Shown here piece by piece: positions 15,976-23,674 of a stretch of DNA of 36,644 nt. Under the pieces are notes generated by a model that did no database searches, was not told where the DNA came from, and saw only the letters and a list, made by a program, of their open reading frames with translations. The stretch spans positions 1 to 36,644 of the forward strand of contig CAMBFA010000017.1 of NCBI GenBank assembly GCA_945865325.1, written 5' to 3'. The position numbers and the translations under genes were made by a program. The DNA comes from Candidatus Kuenenia stuttgartensis (lineage in GTDB: Bacteria > Planctomycetota > Planctomycetia > Pirellulales > UBA1268). The number at the start of each line of letters is the position of its first letter. Position 1 is the first letter of the stretch.

Positions 15976-16525
15976 GTCCGGTCTCCTCGTCAGCGGTGGG
16001 GGTGATCACTCGGCCGGGCGTGTTTCGGGCCAGCCCGGCGGGGGTGGGAGTGTAGGGATGCCGGGGCCGGTGTCGAAGGGCATTTGCCGCGGGAATCGCG
16101 CGACCCGCGGCCGCGACGGGGGCAGGGGGGAGCTGCCGGTTTTTTTGACGGGCAGCCGGGGCACTGTCCGGCGGAAGCAGGGTGGATGGTGCGATTTGCA
16201 TTACTTGCGTTGATTGCGGCTCTTGGGGGCCCTTGGAGGATTGGGTGTTCTGTGCCTTGGTTTTCCCCGTTGACGTCGCTTTCCCGGCTTCGCCGGTTGT
16301 GCGGAAAGGGCCTCGTCTACCGAACCTGCCGTTGCCGACCGACCTTGCCGCTCCGGCAGCGCTCGCCGCGCCGCGGGGTGGTGTTGACGCTGCGGCGACG
16401 GCCCTGCCGACAACTGACAAGGATCAGTGTCCCGGAGGCAAGGAAGCCCGAGGAACGCGGATGTCGCTGCGCCCACCAGGCGCGGGCGGGATTATTGGCT
16501 CGTTGAATCGCCAGGGAGGGATGCG
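15976..16525. other. 550-bp gap without a convincing gene
   Basis: It separates the divergent cvpA-like gene and the DUF457-like gene. At 16121-16146 a GGCAG/CTGCC stem is followed by seven T, and the same CTGCC can pair instead with GGCAGC at 16151. From about 16180 to 16290 base composition is less GC-rich. Two short overlapping frames begin there; one starts MVRFALLALIAALGG, signal-like, but continues as Arg-rich shadow sequence. I do not call a gene. Confidence 0.45.
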
Positions 16526-17257
16526 GTGCCCGGACTGCGCGTGCATATCACTGGATCGGCCGTGGCCGGGGCGGCATATGCCGTCGCGGCGTGGCAGATC
16601 GGTGGCATGCCCCCCTCGACGTGCCTGCTCGCCAGCGTGCTCTGCGTGCTCGCCGGGGTGCTGCCCGACCTCGACAGCGGCGACGAAGAGTCGGCACGGG
16701 AGAGCGCCGGCTTTGCCGCTGCGGTCCTGCCGCTCCTCATGATCCATCGCTTCCAGCAGGCGGGATTGTCGTCCGAGGCGACCGTTCTCGCCGGTGCCTC
16801 GCTCTATCTCGCCGTGCGGTACGGCGCGGCTTGGCTGGTGTCGAGGTACGCCGCCCAGCGCGGCATGCTCCACAGCCTTCCCGCCGCGGCCGTGGCCGGC
16901 CAGGTGGCCTTCCTCTCCTTCGGTGCCGAGGAACCGCTCCATCGGTACTACATGGCCAGCGCCGTCGTGCTCGGCTTCCTCATTCATCTGGTGCTCGACG
17001 AGATCTGGAGCGTCAGGGAAGGGCACTTCGGCCCGAAGTTCAAGACGTCCTTCGGAACGGCGATGAAGTTCTACGGCCCCGAGGCCTGGTCGAACCTGTT
17101 GAGCTACGTCCTCGTCGTGGCCCTCGGCGTTCTTTCGGCGACTGACGCGCACTGGAGCGAGAAGTCGCTGCCGACGAGGCAGTACGTCCGTCAGCAGATG
17201 GAGCAGGCCGCCCGGTCGATGCCGACGACGCCGGCGCCGTGGAATTACCGCCGCTGA
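16526..17257 (+). CDS. DUF457/YdjM-like inner-membrane metal-dependent hydrolase
   Basis: About 243 residues from GTG 16526, with GGAGGG just upstream; longer upstream extensions lack family content. The opening GLRVHITGSAVAGAAYAVAA and the segment CVLAGVLPDLDSGDEE match the YdjM/DUF457 family, whose early His and PDLD aspartates are the proposed metal ligands. Several membrane helices follow, then FLIHLVLDEIWSV, the family His/Asp pair. The C-terminal 70 residues contain a further membrane segment. Enterobacterial YdjM is LexA-regulated, but I see no SOS box here. The substrate is unknown. Confidence 0.82.
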   Translation: MPGLRVHITGSAVAGAAYAVAAWQIGGMPPSTCLLASVLCVLAGVLPDLDSGDEESARESAGFAAAVLPLLMIHRFQQAGLSSEATVLAGASLYLAVRYGAAWLVSRYAAQRGMLHSLPAAAVAGQVAFLSFGAEEPLHRYYMASAVVLGFLIHLVLDEIWSVREGHFGPKFKTSFGTAMKFYGPEAWSNLLSYVLVVALGVLSATDAHWSEKSLPTRQYVRQQMEQAARSMPTTPAPWNYRR

Positions 17258-17299
17258 CGCCACGAGGTGGAAGCCGATCCCCCGCGGTCGTCTGGCACC

Positions 17300-17328
17300 T
17301 TGCCGAACCGCCGCGGCGAGGTGATAGT
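17300..17328 (+). promoter_or_regulatory. Candidate sigma-70-like promoter of the ZIP gene
   Basis: TTGCCG at 17300-17305 and GATAGT at 17323-17328 are separated by 17 bp, and ATG 17364 follows 35 bp later. Both hexamers match the consensus only in part. Confidence 0.4.
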
Positions 17329-17363
17329 GATTTCTCCCCTGTCCCCCACGCTCCGGTCTGCCC

Positions 17364-18317
17364 ATGGTCGCCCCGTCGGTCGCGCTGCTTCCGATCGCCG
17401 GCGTCGACGCCCGGGCGCTCATGATCGGCCTCCTGCTGACGACCGCGGCCGCCTACGCCGGAGGGGCGTCGGTGGCGTTTCTGCGGCTCGGTCATCGGCG
17501 GATGCAGGTGCTCCTGTCGTTCACCGGGGGAATCCTCCTCGGGGTGGCGTTTCTCCACCTCCTTCCCCACGCCACCCGGGCCTGCGGCGGGCGCGTCGAT
17601 GACACCGCCCCCTGGGTTCTCGCTGGCTTCTTTCTGATGTTCCTCCTCGAGCGGGCCTTCCACGGCCACGCCCATCATGCCGCCGACCCGGAACACGGGC
17701 CGGCCGGGGGATGTGATCACGGCGCGTCCGACGGCCACACCCACGCCCCCCGCCACGATCATCCCCCCGCGACCCCGGCGCCGGGCCGGGGGGGCGTCGG
17801 TTGGTACGGTGCCTTCGCCGGGCTCGCGGTCCACAGCCTCGCCGACGGCGCCGCCCTCGCCGCCGCGATGGATCTCCCCGCGGGGCGCGGCGGGGTGTTG
17901 ACCGGACTGGCCCCGTTGCTTGCGATTCTTCTCCACAAGCCGATCGACGCTGGATTGATCGCGGCGCTGATGCTCAAGGCGAACGCGTCCCCGCGCCTCC
18001 AGCGGATCGTGAATCTCGCCCACGCCCTCCTCGTGCCGCTCGGCGCGATCCTGTTCCTCGTCTTCCTCCCCGGCACCGGCAGCGGCCGGGGGGAGTTCCT
18101 TGGGGCTTCGCTAGGCTTGGCGGCGGGGGCGTTCATCTGCATCGCCGCCGCCGACCTCCTCCCGGAAGTGGAGTTCCACAGCCATGACCGGCTCCTCCTG
18201 TCAGCGTCGCTGGCGCTGGGGATCACGGTCGCGGCCGGGATCACCTTCGCCGAGCGTGGCATCCTCGCGTCGTCACGAGACGTCGCGGCCGCACTCCCCG
18301 GCTCCGGGGCACCTTGA
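17364..18317 (+). CDS. ZIP-family divalent metal transporter
   Basis: A 317-residue membrane protein of the ZIP (SLC39-like) family, which imports zinc or other divalent cations. The opening helices include LSFTGGILLGVAFLHLLPHA. Between helices 3 and 4 lies a His-rich loop (HGHAHHAADPEH, then DGHTHAPRHDH), the usual variable metal-sensing region. The transport-site motifs read HSLADGAAL in helix 4 and LLHKPIDAG in helix 5; the second has Lys where many ZIPs have Glu (HE). Three C-terminal helices follow, with GAFICIAAADLLPEVEFHSH. Metal specificity cannot be read. Confidence 0.9.
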   Translation: MVAPSVALLPIAGVDARALMIGLLLTTAAAYAGGASVAFLRLGHRRMQVLLSFTGGILLGVAFLHLLPHATRACGGRVDDTAPWVLAGFFLMFLLERAFHGHAHHAADPEHGPAGGCDHGASDGHTHAPRHDHPPATPAPGRGGVGWYGAFAGLAVHSLADGAALAAAMDLPAGRGGVLTGLAPLLAILLHKPIDAGLIAALMLKANASPRLQRIVNLAHALLVPLGAILFLVFLPGTGSGRGEFLGASLGLAAGAFICIAAADLLPEVEFHSHDRLLLSASLALGITVAAGITFAERGILASSRDVAAALPGSGAP

Positions 18318-18328
18318 GCGAGTGCCCC
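18306..18328. terminator. Small hairpin at the ZIP stop codon
   Basis: GGGGCAC and GTGCCCC form a 7-bp stem with a nine-base loop, overlapping the ZIP stop codon and lying between two convergent genes. No T-run. Confidence 0.3.
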
Positions 18329-18360
18329 TTCGAGGTGGTCTCGCCGGGGCTCAGCCGTCG

Positions 18361-18912
18361 TCAGCCCTCGACATCGAGGCCGCGGGCGCGGCGGATCTCA
18401 CGAACCTCCCCCAGCACCTCCTCGATGAGCGCCTGTTGCCGGCGGATCCGCGGCAGCTGCGACTGGAAGCACCAGGCGATGAGGGCCGCCAGCGCCATGG
18501 CGCCGACGAGGTGGGGCGTCACCCAGAGTTGCGTTCCGGGGCGGCCGGTGGCCGGATCGGCTGCTCCCCCAAGGGCCACAATCCCCACCACGGCGAGCAT
18601 TCCGATCACCGACAAGGGGAACGCTGCCCGCTTGATCGCCTTCGAACGGTGGATGAGCGCTGCCGACAGTCCGTAGGTCTCCACCACCTCCCGGCACCAC
18701 CGTCCTGTACCAATGAAGTAGGTCACCCCCATGCTGTTGACGAGGACCACCATGAGGGCCGCAAACACCCCCGAGAGGCGGTGGACGGTTCCCCAGCGGA
18801 GCACACCCCGATCGGTCTGACCATGGAGATCACCGATCCACAGTCCGAGCAGCGCCGTCGCCAGCATCAGGGCCACCGCGAACATCGCCGCTCGGGAATA
18901 GACTCGTTCCAT
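18361..18912 (-). CDS. Four-helix membrane protein, function unknown
   Basis: About 183 residues. I prefer ATG 18912, with GAGGAG about 11 nt upstream; an in-frame GTG at 18924 sits directly against that GAGGAG. Four hydrophobic segments are visible: FAVALMLATALLGLWIG, LSGVFAALMVVLVNSMGVTY, AFPLSVIGMLAVVGIVALGG and VGAMALAALIAWCF. A short charged C-terminal helix follows (RIRRQQALIEEVLGEVREIR). Histidines sit at membrane edges (VHRLSG, TPHLVG), as in some b-type cytochromes, but that is only suggestive. I do not recognise the family. It diverges from pdxA across a short gap. Confidence 0.65.
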   Translation of the reverse strand: MERVYSRAAMFAVALMLATALLGLWIGDLHGQTDRGVLRWGTVHRLSGVFAALMVVLVNSMGVTYFIGTGRWCREVVETYGLSAALIHRSKAIKRAAFPLSVIGMLAVVGIVALGGAADPATGRPGTQLWVTPHLVGAMALAALIAWCFQSQLPRIRRQQALIEEVLGEVREIRRARGLDVEG

Positions 18913-18973
18913 CGGCCAAGACACTCCTCGGAGCAGGCGTGGGGTGCGGACAGCGACACGAAACTATAGGCTG

Positions 18974-20179
18974 ATGGGACGGTTTTCACACCGCTCGCCC
19001 TCTTTGGCTGCGGTGTTTCGCGTCCCGTTTTCGGTCTCTCTCCTCCCAGCCGATAGCCATCCCTTGCCTGCCACCGGCCACCCCCCTCTCCCCGCTTTCC
19101 CCCCTGCCCCGCCCCCCCCCTGCCCCGTCGTCTGCCTGACGTGTGGCGATCCGGCCGGCATCGGTCCGGAGGTCGTCCTGGCGGCCTGGAGCAGGAGCGC
19201 GGCTCACGCTCGGGCCCGGCTCCGCGTCGTCGCCCGGCCCGAGCTCCTCGACGAAGTGCTCCGCTGCGTGCCGGCGCTGCCGCGGCTGGCCGTGGAGCGG
19301 GTGGCGGTGGATGATCCGCGCCCCTCGACCGCCGGAACCGTCCTGGCCATCGACCCAGGGGGCAGCGGGGAAGAGGTGCCGCGGGGACGGATCTCGGCGG
19401 CCGGCGGTCGGGCGGCCGTGGGGGCGCTGGAGTTGGCGTTCCGGATCGTGCGGGATGCCGGTCGCCATGCCGCTCTCGTCACCGGCCCGCTCCACAAAGC
19501 AGCGCTCCATGCGGCCGGGCACGAACTCCCCGGCCACACCGAATGGCTGGCGCGGGCCTGTGGGCTCCCCGATGCCGCCGCGTCGATGATGCTCTGGCTC
19601 CCTCCGCTGTCGGGAACGCCGGCGGTCGGGACGATTCCGGGGGGACGGGGGCTGGGGGTCGTCCATGTGACGCTCCACGAGGCGCTCGCCAGCGCCCTCG
19701 GCCGACTCTCGACGGCGGGGATCGTCGCCGCCGGGGAGCGACTGGCTCCACTCCTGACAGCGCTTCTCGGGAGGCGCCCGAGGATCGGTGTGGCGGCCCT
19801 CAATCCCCACGGCGGCGAGGGGGGGCTGTTCGGCGACGAAGAGGGGCGGATCATCGTCCCGGCCGTCGCCGCGCTGCAGGCTGCCGGGATCGATACCGAC
19901 GGGCCCTTCCCCGCCGACACGCTCTTTCTGCGGGCCGCCCACGGGGCCTTCGACGGGATCGTGGCCCAGTACCACGATCAGGGGCACATCGCGGTCAAGC
20001 TCCTGGGGATGCACCGGGCGGTGAACATCACGCTCGGGTTACCGATCGTGCGCACGAGCGTCGCGCACGGCACCGCGTTTGACATCGTCGGTCGCGGCGC
20101 CGCCGATCCGACGAGCATGGAGGCGGCGATCGACGCCGCCGTCCGGCTCGTCGAGGCGGGCTGGATCGGCGGAGGGTGA
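18974..20179 (+). CDS. pdxA: 4-hydroxythreonine-4-phosphate dehydrogenase
   Basis: PdxA oxidises 4-phosphohydroxy-L-threonine with NAD in pyridoxal-phosphate synthesis. The start of family homology is LTCGDPAGIGPEVVLAAW. Metal- and substrate-binding stretches are TGPLHKAALHAAGHELPGHT, VHVTLHEAL, LNPHGGEGGLFGDEEG and AQYHDQGHIAVKLLGMHRAV, then HGTAFDIVGRG. From ATG 18974 the protein has about 401 residues, some 50 more than usual; the extension is Pro-rich and low complexity. A TATAGG -10-like hexamer at 18966 directly before this ATG suggests the real start may be further in (GTG 19013 or an unusual codon nearer 19120). Enzyme identity is secure, the start is not. Confidence 0.92.
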   Translation: MGRFSHRSPSLAAVFRVPFSVSLLPADSHPLPATGHPPLPAFPPAPPPPCPVVCLTCGDPAGIGPEVVLAAWSRSAAHARARLRVVARPELLDEVLRCVPALPRLAVERVAVDDPRPSTAGTVLAIDPGGSGEEVPRGRISAAGGRAAVGALELAFRIVRDAGRHAALVTGPLHKAALHAAGHELPGHTEWLARACGLPDAAASMMLWLPPLSGTPAVGTIPGGRGLGVVHVTLHEALASALGRLSTAGIVAAGERLAPLLTALLGRRPRIGVAALNPHGGEGGLFGDEEGRIIVPAVAALQAAGIDTDGPFPADTLFLRAAHGAFDGIVAQYHDQGHIAVKLLGMHRAVNITLGLPIVRTSVAHGTAFDIVGRGAADPTSMEAAIDAAVRLVEAGWIGGG

Positions 20180-20186
20180 CCGGCCG

Positions 20187-21317
20187 TCACTGCCGCAGCG
20201 GCTGGACCTGCGGCAGGTAGCCGTCGGTGATGTCGCTCAGCCCCTCCGTGGCCGGCTTGTAGACGAACGCCGACACGTCGACCGGCTCGCCGATGCGGAC
20301 GTCGTACAACTCCATCATCGCGATCACCTGGAGCGGAGCCGGCGGGGTCGGCCGCCGGCCCGGCACGGCCAGCCATTCGACGCGCACGGGGAAGAGCTCC
20401 CGTTTGCTGATCGAGAGCCGGACACTATAGGGCATGCCGTCGGGGAGCTCGTTCGGTGCGACGCCCGCCTCGCTCTTGATGGCCTCCGCCTTCTCCTTGA
20501 CGATCCAGGCGAGCGTGTCGCGGTCCCACGTCCCCTCGATCCGCCACACCGGGAGCTCGTCGATCGCCGCCGGCGTGATCGACGCGAAGTGAAAGTACTG
20601 GCGGAGCAGCCCGAGGTGGCGCTGGATGCCGCCGAGGTAGGCCGATTGGTCCTGACGGTGGGAGATGCCGAGCGTGTCGAGGCGCTCGCGGATCCGGCGG
20701 ACGTCGATCCGCTCCACTTGGGGGGGGTTCTGGCCGATGCGGCGGAAATTCCAGGCGAAGATCCCGTCGCAGACATCGAGGACCTCAAACTCCTCATCGG
20801 TGGCGGAGAGCCGGTATTCGTACCGGTAGCGCTGGTCCTCCCCGACCCCCGACTGGACGTAGCGCCCGCTCCCCTTCAGGACCATGTCGTTGAAGCGCAC
20901 GAGGTGCCGGACGCGGGCCGAAAGGGAGGGCGCCCGGGAGAGCCCGGCGAGGGCGGCGGCCACGACCCGTTCTGCCCGTCCCGCCTGCTCGGCGACGGAT
21001 TCTGGCGCCGCCGACTGGGGCGCTGGGGGAAATGGGGTGGGGGAGGTGGGGGAGGTGGCTAGAGGATCGCCGGCGGGCGCCGGGGCCGTCTCGGCCGGTG
21101 CCGGTGCCGGTGCCGAGCGCTGGTAGACGCTCCCCACCGGGGGCTGGCCGGTGACGGGAAACCCCCCAACCACCCAGATTCCCAGGCATGCCGGGAGCGT
21201 CATCCACAGCGGGGGAGGCTGGCGGAAACCTGGGGGTCTGCGGCGGGTGTCGGTTGTTGCGGTCGTCACGACTTTGAGGGTTTTGCCAAAGAATCGGTCC
21301 CCCGGAGGACGAATCAT
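20187..21317 (-). CDS. Exported LolA-like protein of unknown function
   Basis: About 376 residues from ATG 21317; an internal ATG at 21203 (MTLPACLGIWVVGG) is an alternative start with the hydrophobic segment at the very N-terminus. A Pro/Ala-rich linker (APAPAPAETAPAPAGDP) follows. The mature part has a beta-strand pattern like the LolA/LppX half-barrel: VRHLVRFNDMVLKGSGRYVQ, RYRYEYRLSATDEEFEVLDV, DGIFAWNFRRIG, VWRIEGTWDRDTLAWIV and YSVRLSISKRELFPVRVEW. Such proteins bind lipid or lipoprotein, but this match is by pattern only. It shares a divergent 200-bp promoter region with a three-gene lipoprotein cassette. Confidence 0.7.
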   Translation of the reverse strand: MIRPPGDRFFGKTLKVVTTATTDTRRRPPGFRQPPPLWMTLPACLGIWVVGGFPVTGQPPVGSVYQRSAPAPAPAETAPAPAGDPLATSPTSPTPFPPAPQSAAPESVAEQAGRAERVVAAALAGLSRAPSLSARVRHLVRFNDMVLKGSGRYVQSGVGEDQRYRYEYRLSATDEEFEVLDVCDGIFAWNFRRIGQNPPQVERIDVRRIRERLDTLGISHRQDQSAYLGGIQRHLGLLRQYFHFASITPAAIDELPVWRIEGTWDRDTLAWIVKEKAEAIKSEAGVAPNELPDGMPYSVRLSISKRELFPVRVEWLAVPGRRPTPPAPLQVIAMMELYDVRIGEPVDVSAFVYKPATEGLSDITDGYLPQVQPLRQ

Positions 21318-21518
21318 CTGGGGCGGGTGGTGACGTCTGCTGGCGGTCCGGTGACGGTCACCGCGGGGCGCGAGTGTACGGAAGCCCCCCGGCCTTGCCC
21401 ACGGCGATTCCCGCCTTGGGTGGGGCACCTCACACGACCAACAGCGATCCGCACAGGGGCTTCCCCGACCGACCGGGACATGCGGCGAAATAGTCCGCAG
21501 GCTAGAGGAGGTGATCCG

Positions 21519-22757
21519 ATGGTGAAACGACATCTGCAGGGTTTCGTCGGCTTGTCGCTGGCAGCCACGCTGACCGGCTGCCACATCCCGGCGAACTCTC
21601 CGTTCACGGGACTGGCCCAGATCCGCCCAGTGGCCACGCCGCACACCAACGTCCTTCCGCCGGCGGCGATGCTCCAGCATCCCGGTCCGGGGGTGGAGGG
21701 GCCGGGCCCGGGGGTGATTGCCCCGGTCGGCTACGAGGAAATGTTCGCCGCCAACGGCATGCCCGATGGCGGGATAGGGGGGCCAGGCTACGGGATGAAC
21801 GCCCCGGCCTCACAGATCGGCTTCATCGGCCCCGACGGGATGCAGGTCCACTGGGATGTCAGCCAGTTCGGGGGCTTCGACTCCGAACCGCTGGTGACGC
21901 CCGGGCGCTACGACTTCACCCAGGGGGCGATCTACCGGCTCAAGCTCACCAACATCCCCGGCCAGGAAGGGCTCGAGCTCTATCCGACGCTCGAAGTCGC
22001 TCCCGTCACCCCGCGGACCGACGCCTTCCTCGCCCACAACGCGATCCCGTTCCAGCTCACCGACGAGGATCTCGATCAGGTCACCAGTGGCAACTTCGTG
22101 ACGAAGGTCGTCTATCTTCCCGACCCGGAGTACCAGGAACTGGCGGTTGCCGGCGTGGAAACGCTCGTCAGCACGCGTCTGGATCCCGGGTGCGACCCGG
22201 TCGTCGAGGCCGATCGCCGCGGGTCGATCCTGGCGATCATCCGCGTCGGCAACAAGGATCTGCAGTCGCCCGGCAGGGGGGCTGGGGCCTTGGCCGGCGA
22301 TGGTGGAGTCGGCATGCCGGGAGCCTCGGCGGCCAATCCGATGCCGCTGGGAATGCCCTGTGGCGGTGATCCGTCGAACTTGCCGCCGGCGTTCCTCGCC
22401 GGCATGACGGCGCCGACGTACGGCTATCCGATCACCGGCACGCCGATCGGCCTCCCCGGCCCGGCCCACATCCCGCTGGGGGTCCCGGCTGGTCTGCGGA
22501 AGCACTCGATCACCAACCACACCAAGCACCATCTCCCGGGGCCGACGAGCGAAGTCAAGATCCATGTCCAGCAGAATCCAGGCTTGAGCTATCCCAAGCC
22601 GGCCCACCGGGCCTATATCGCGGAGCGTTCGGACGTCCCGAACATCCGCCTCCGGCAGCCCGACGAGGATCGTCTCCGGTTCGTCGGCAACGGCGGCCCC
22701 GATCCCGACACCGCCGCCGGAGAGTGCCCGCCGGCCCCTGAAGACTTCATCCCCTGA
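21519..22757 (+). CDS. Lipoprotein, member A of a paralogous surface cassette
   Basis: About 412 residues from ATG 21519, preceded by AGAGGAGGTGATCC. The N-terminus FVGLSLAATLTGCH is a lipoprotein signal with Cys21 as lipidation site. A Pro/Gly-rich linker precedes a roughly 130-residue beta-rich domain: YRLKLTNIPGQEGLELYPTL, FQLTDEDLDQVTSGNFVTKV, VYLPDP, a segment LDPGCDPVVEADRRGSILAI and IRVGNKDL. The same domain occurs in the next gene. The remaining 180 residues are low-complexity, rich in Gly, Pro and Met, with a basic HSITNHTKHHLPGP stretch and a charged tail. I know no named family. It is likely outer-membrane or surface located. Confidence 0.75.
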   Translation: MVKRHLQGFVGLSLAATLTGCHIPANSPFTGLAQIRPVATPHTNVLPPAAMLQHPGPGVEGPGPGVIAPVGYEEMFAANGMPDGGIGGPGYGMNAPASQIGFIGPDGMQVHWDVSQFGGFDSEPLVTPGRYDFTQGAIYRLKLTNIPGQEGLELYPTLEVAPVTPRTDAFLAHNAIPFQLTDEDLDQVTSGNFVTKVVYLPDPEYQELAVAGVETLVSTRLDPGCDPVVEADRRGSILAIIRVGNKDLQSPGRGAGALAGDGGVGMPGASAANPMPLGMPCGGDPSNLPPAFLAGMTAPTYGYPITGTPIGLPGPAHIPLGVPAGLRKHSITNHTKHHLPGPTSEVKIHVQQNPGLSYPKPAHRAYIAERSDVPNIRLRQPDEDRLRFVGNGGPDPDTAAGECPPAPEDFIP

Positions 22758-22773
22758 CCTCACGTCGACCCAC

Positions 22774-22803
22774 CCCTGGACCGGTCGCCTGACCGGTCCA
22801 GGG
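22774..22803. terminator. Perfect 13-bp hairpin after the first cassette gene
   Basis: CCCTGGACCGGTC (22774-22786) and GACCGGTCCAGGG (22791-22803) pair perfectly around a four-base loop, 16 bp after the stop. No T-run follows, so it may act as a 3'-end stabiliser or attenuate expression of the two genes behind it rather than stop transcription fully. Confidence 0.6.
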
Positions 22804-22933
22804 AAGGTCGTCGGGGGACCGATGCGGGGATCTTCAGCCGCCTTTTTGGTCTGCTGACGGGGGACGGGGATGCCCGCTGCGGCCCGAAGTGTCGATGGTT
22901 TGACGTTTCCCTCCTCTTCCGATTCGGATTTCC

Positions 22934-23674
22934 ATGAACACCCACCGCTTCACCGGATGCACGGCCGGCATGACGACGCGGTGGAACCCTGTCGGGACGA
23001 TGTCCCGGGGGGCTGTCCGGTCAGGGACCGTGCTGCGGGTTGTCCGAGGGATGCTGGCGACCGCCTGCTTGACCGGATTCGCGTTGCCGTTGCAGGGCGG
23101 CGACGCGGAGACGGGGGAGCGGATGGAGACACTCGCCAGCCAACTCTTGCCGGGAGCGATTGGCGCCCAAGGACACCCGCAGGCCGGTCCCTTTCCGGAA
23201 GCCTCGCTGGCTGCAGCCCTGCAGCCGGTCGCGATCCAGGGGCCGAAGGGGATGACGGTCTCCGTCGAAACCTTCGCCGGCTGGTCGCCTCCCGCCGAGG
23301 CCCCGTTCCGCACGGCGCTCCTCGTGGGGAGCACCTACCGTTTGCGGCTCGGTGGCATCCGCGGCTACGAGGGGCTCGAGGTCTATCCCACCGTCCGCAT
23401 CCTCGCCCGCCTCGCCACCCCTCCGGGTATGGACCGTCGCTTCCCGGTCGAGTTGGTGCTCGATGAGAACGACCTCGTCATGGCCCTCGAGGGGGCCCAT
23501 GTCGAGCGGATCGTCTACATGGACTGCGACCCGGACACCGCCGACATCTCCGCCGCGAATTGGTTCGACGTCCGCCCGTGCGACGATCCGCGTGACGTCG
23601 CCGCCACGCTCGGGGCCCCGGTCGCCGAGATCATCCTGGGCAATCGCCTGCCCGCCCCGGGAGTGGTGCCATGA
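22934..23674 (+). CDS. Exported protein, member B of the paralogous surface cassette
   Basis: 246 residues from ATG 22934; ATGs at 23000 and 23051 are alternatives that place the hydrophobic stretch MLATACLTGFALPLQ in signal position, so the start is uncertain. The C-terminal 140 residues are clearly related to the domain of the preceding lipoprotein. Compare YRLRLGGIRGYEGLEVYPTV, FPVELVLDENDLVMALEGAH, VERIVYMDCDP, DVRPCDDPRDVAATLG and EIILGNRL with the equivalents in member A. No low-complexity tail is present. The stop overlaps the next start (ATGA). Function unknown. Confidence 0.75.
   Translation: MNTHRFTGCTAGMTTRWNPVGTMSRGAVRSGTVLRVVRGMLATACLTGFALPLQGGDAETGERMETLASQLLPGAIGAQGHPQAGPFPEASLAAALQPVAIQGPKGMTVSVETFAGWSPPAEAPFRTALLVGSTYRLRLGGIRGYEGLEVYPTVRILARLATPPGMDRRFPVELVLDENDLVMALEGAHVERIVYMDCDPDTADISAANWFDVRPCDDPRDVAATLGAPVAEIILGNRLPAPGVVP

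Noticed and set aside
14873-16420. 515-codon minus-strand frame overlapping the cvpA-like gene
   Set aside because: Arg/Pro-rich, while the other minus-strand frame has proper membrane helices and a ribosome-binding site.
16182-16525. Short plus-strand frames, one starting with a signal-like MVRFALLALIAALGG
   Set aside because: The continuation is Arg- and Cys-rich shadow sequence, frames overlap each other, and the DUF457-like gene has its own GTG and ribosome-binding site downstream.
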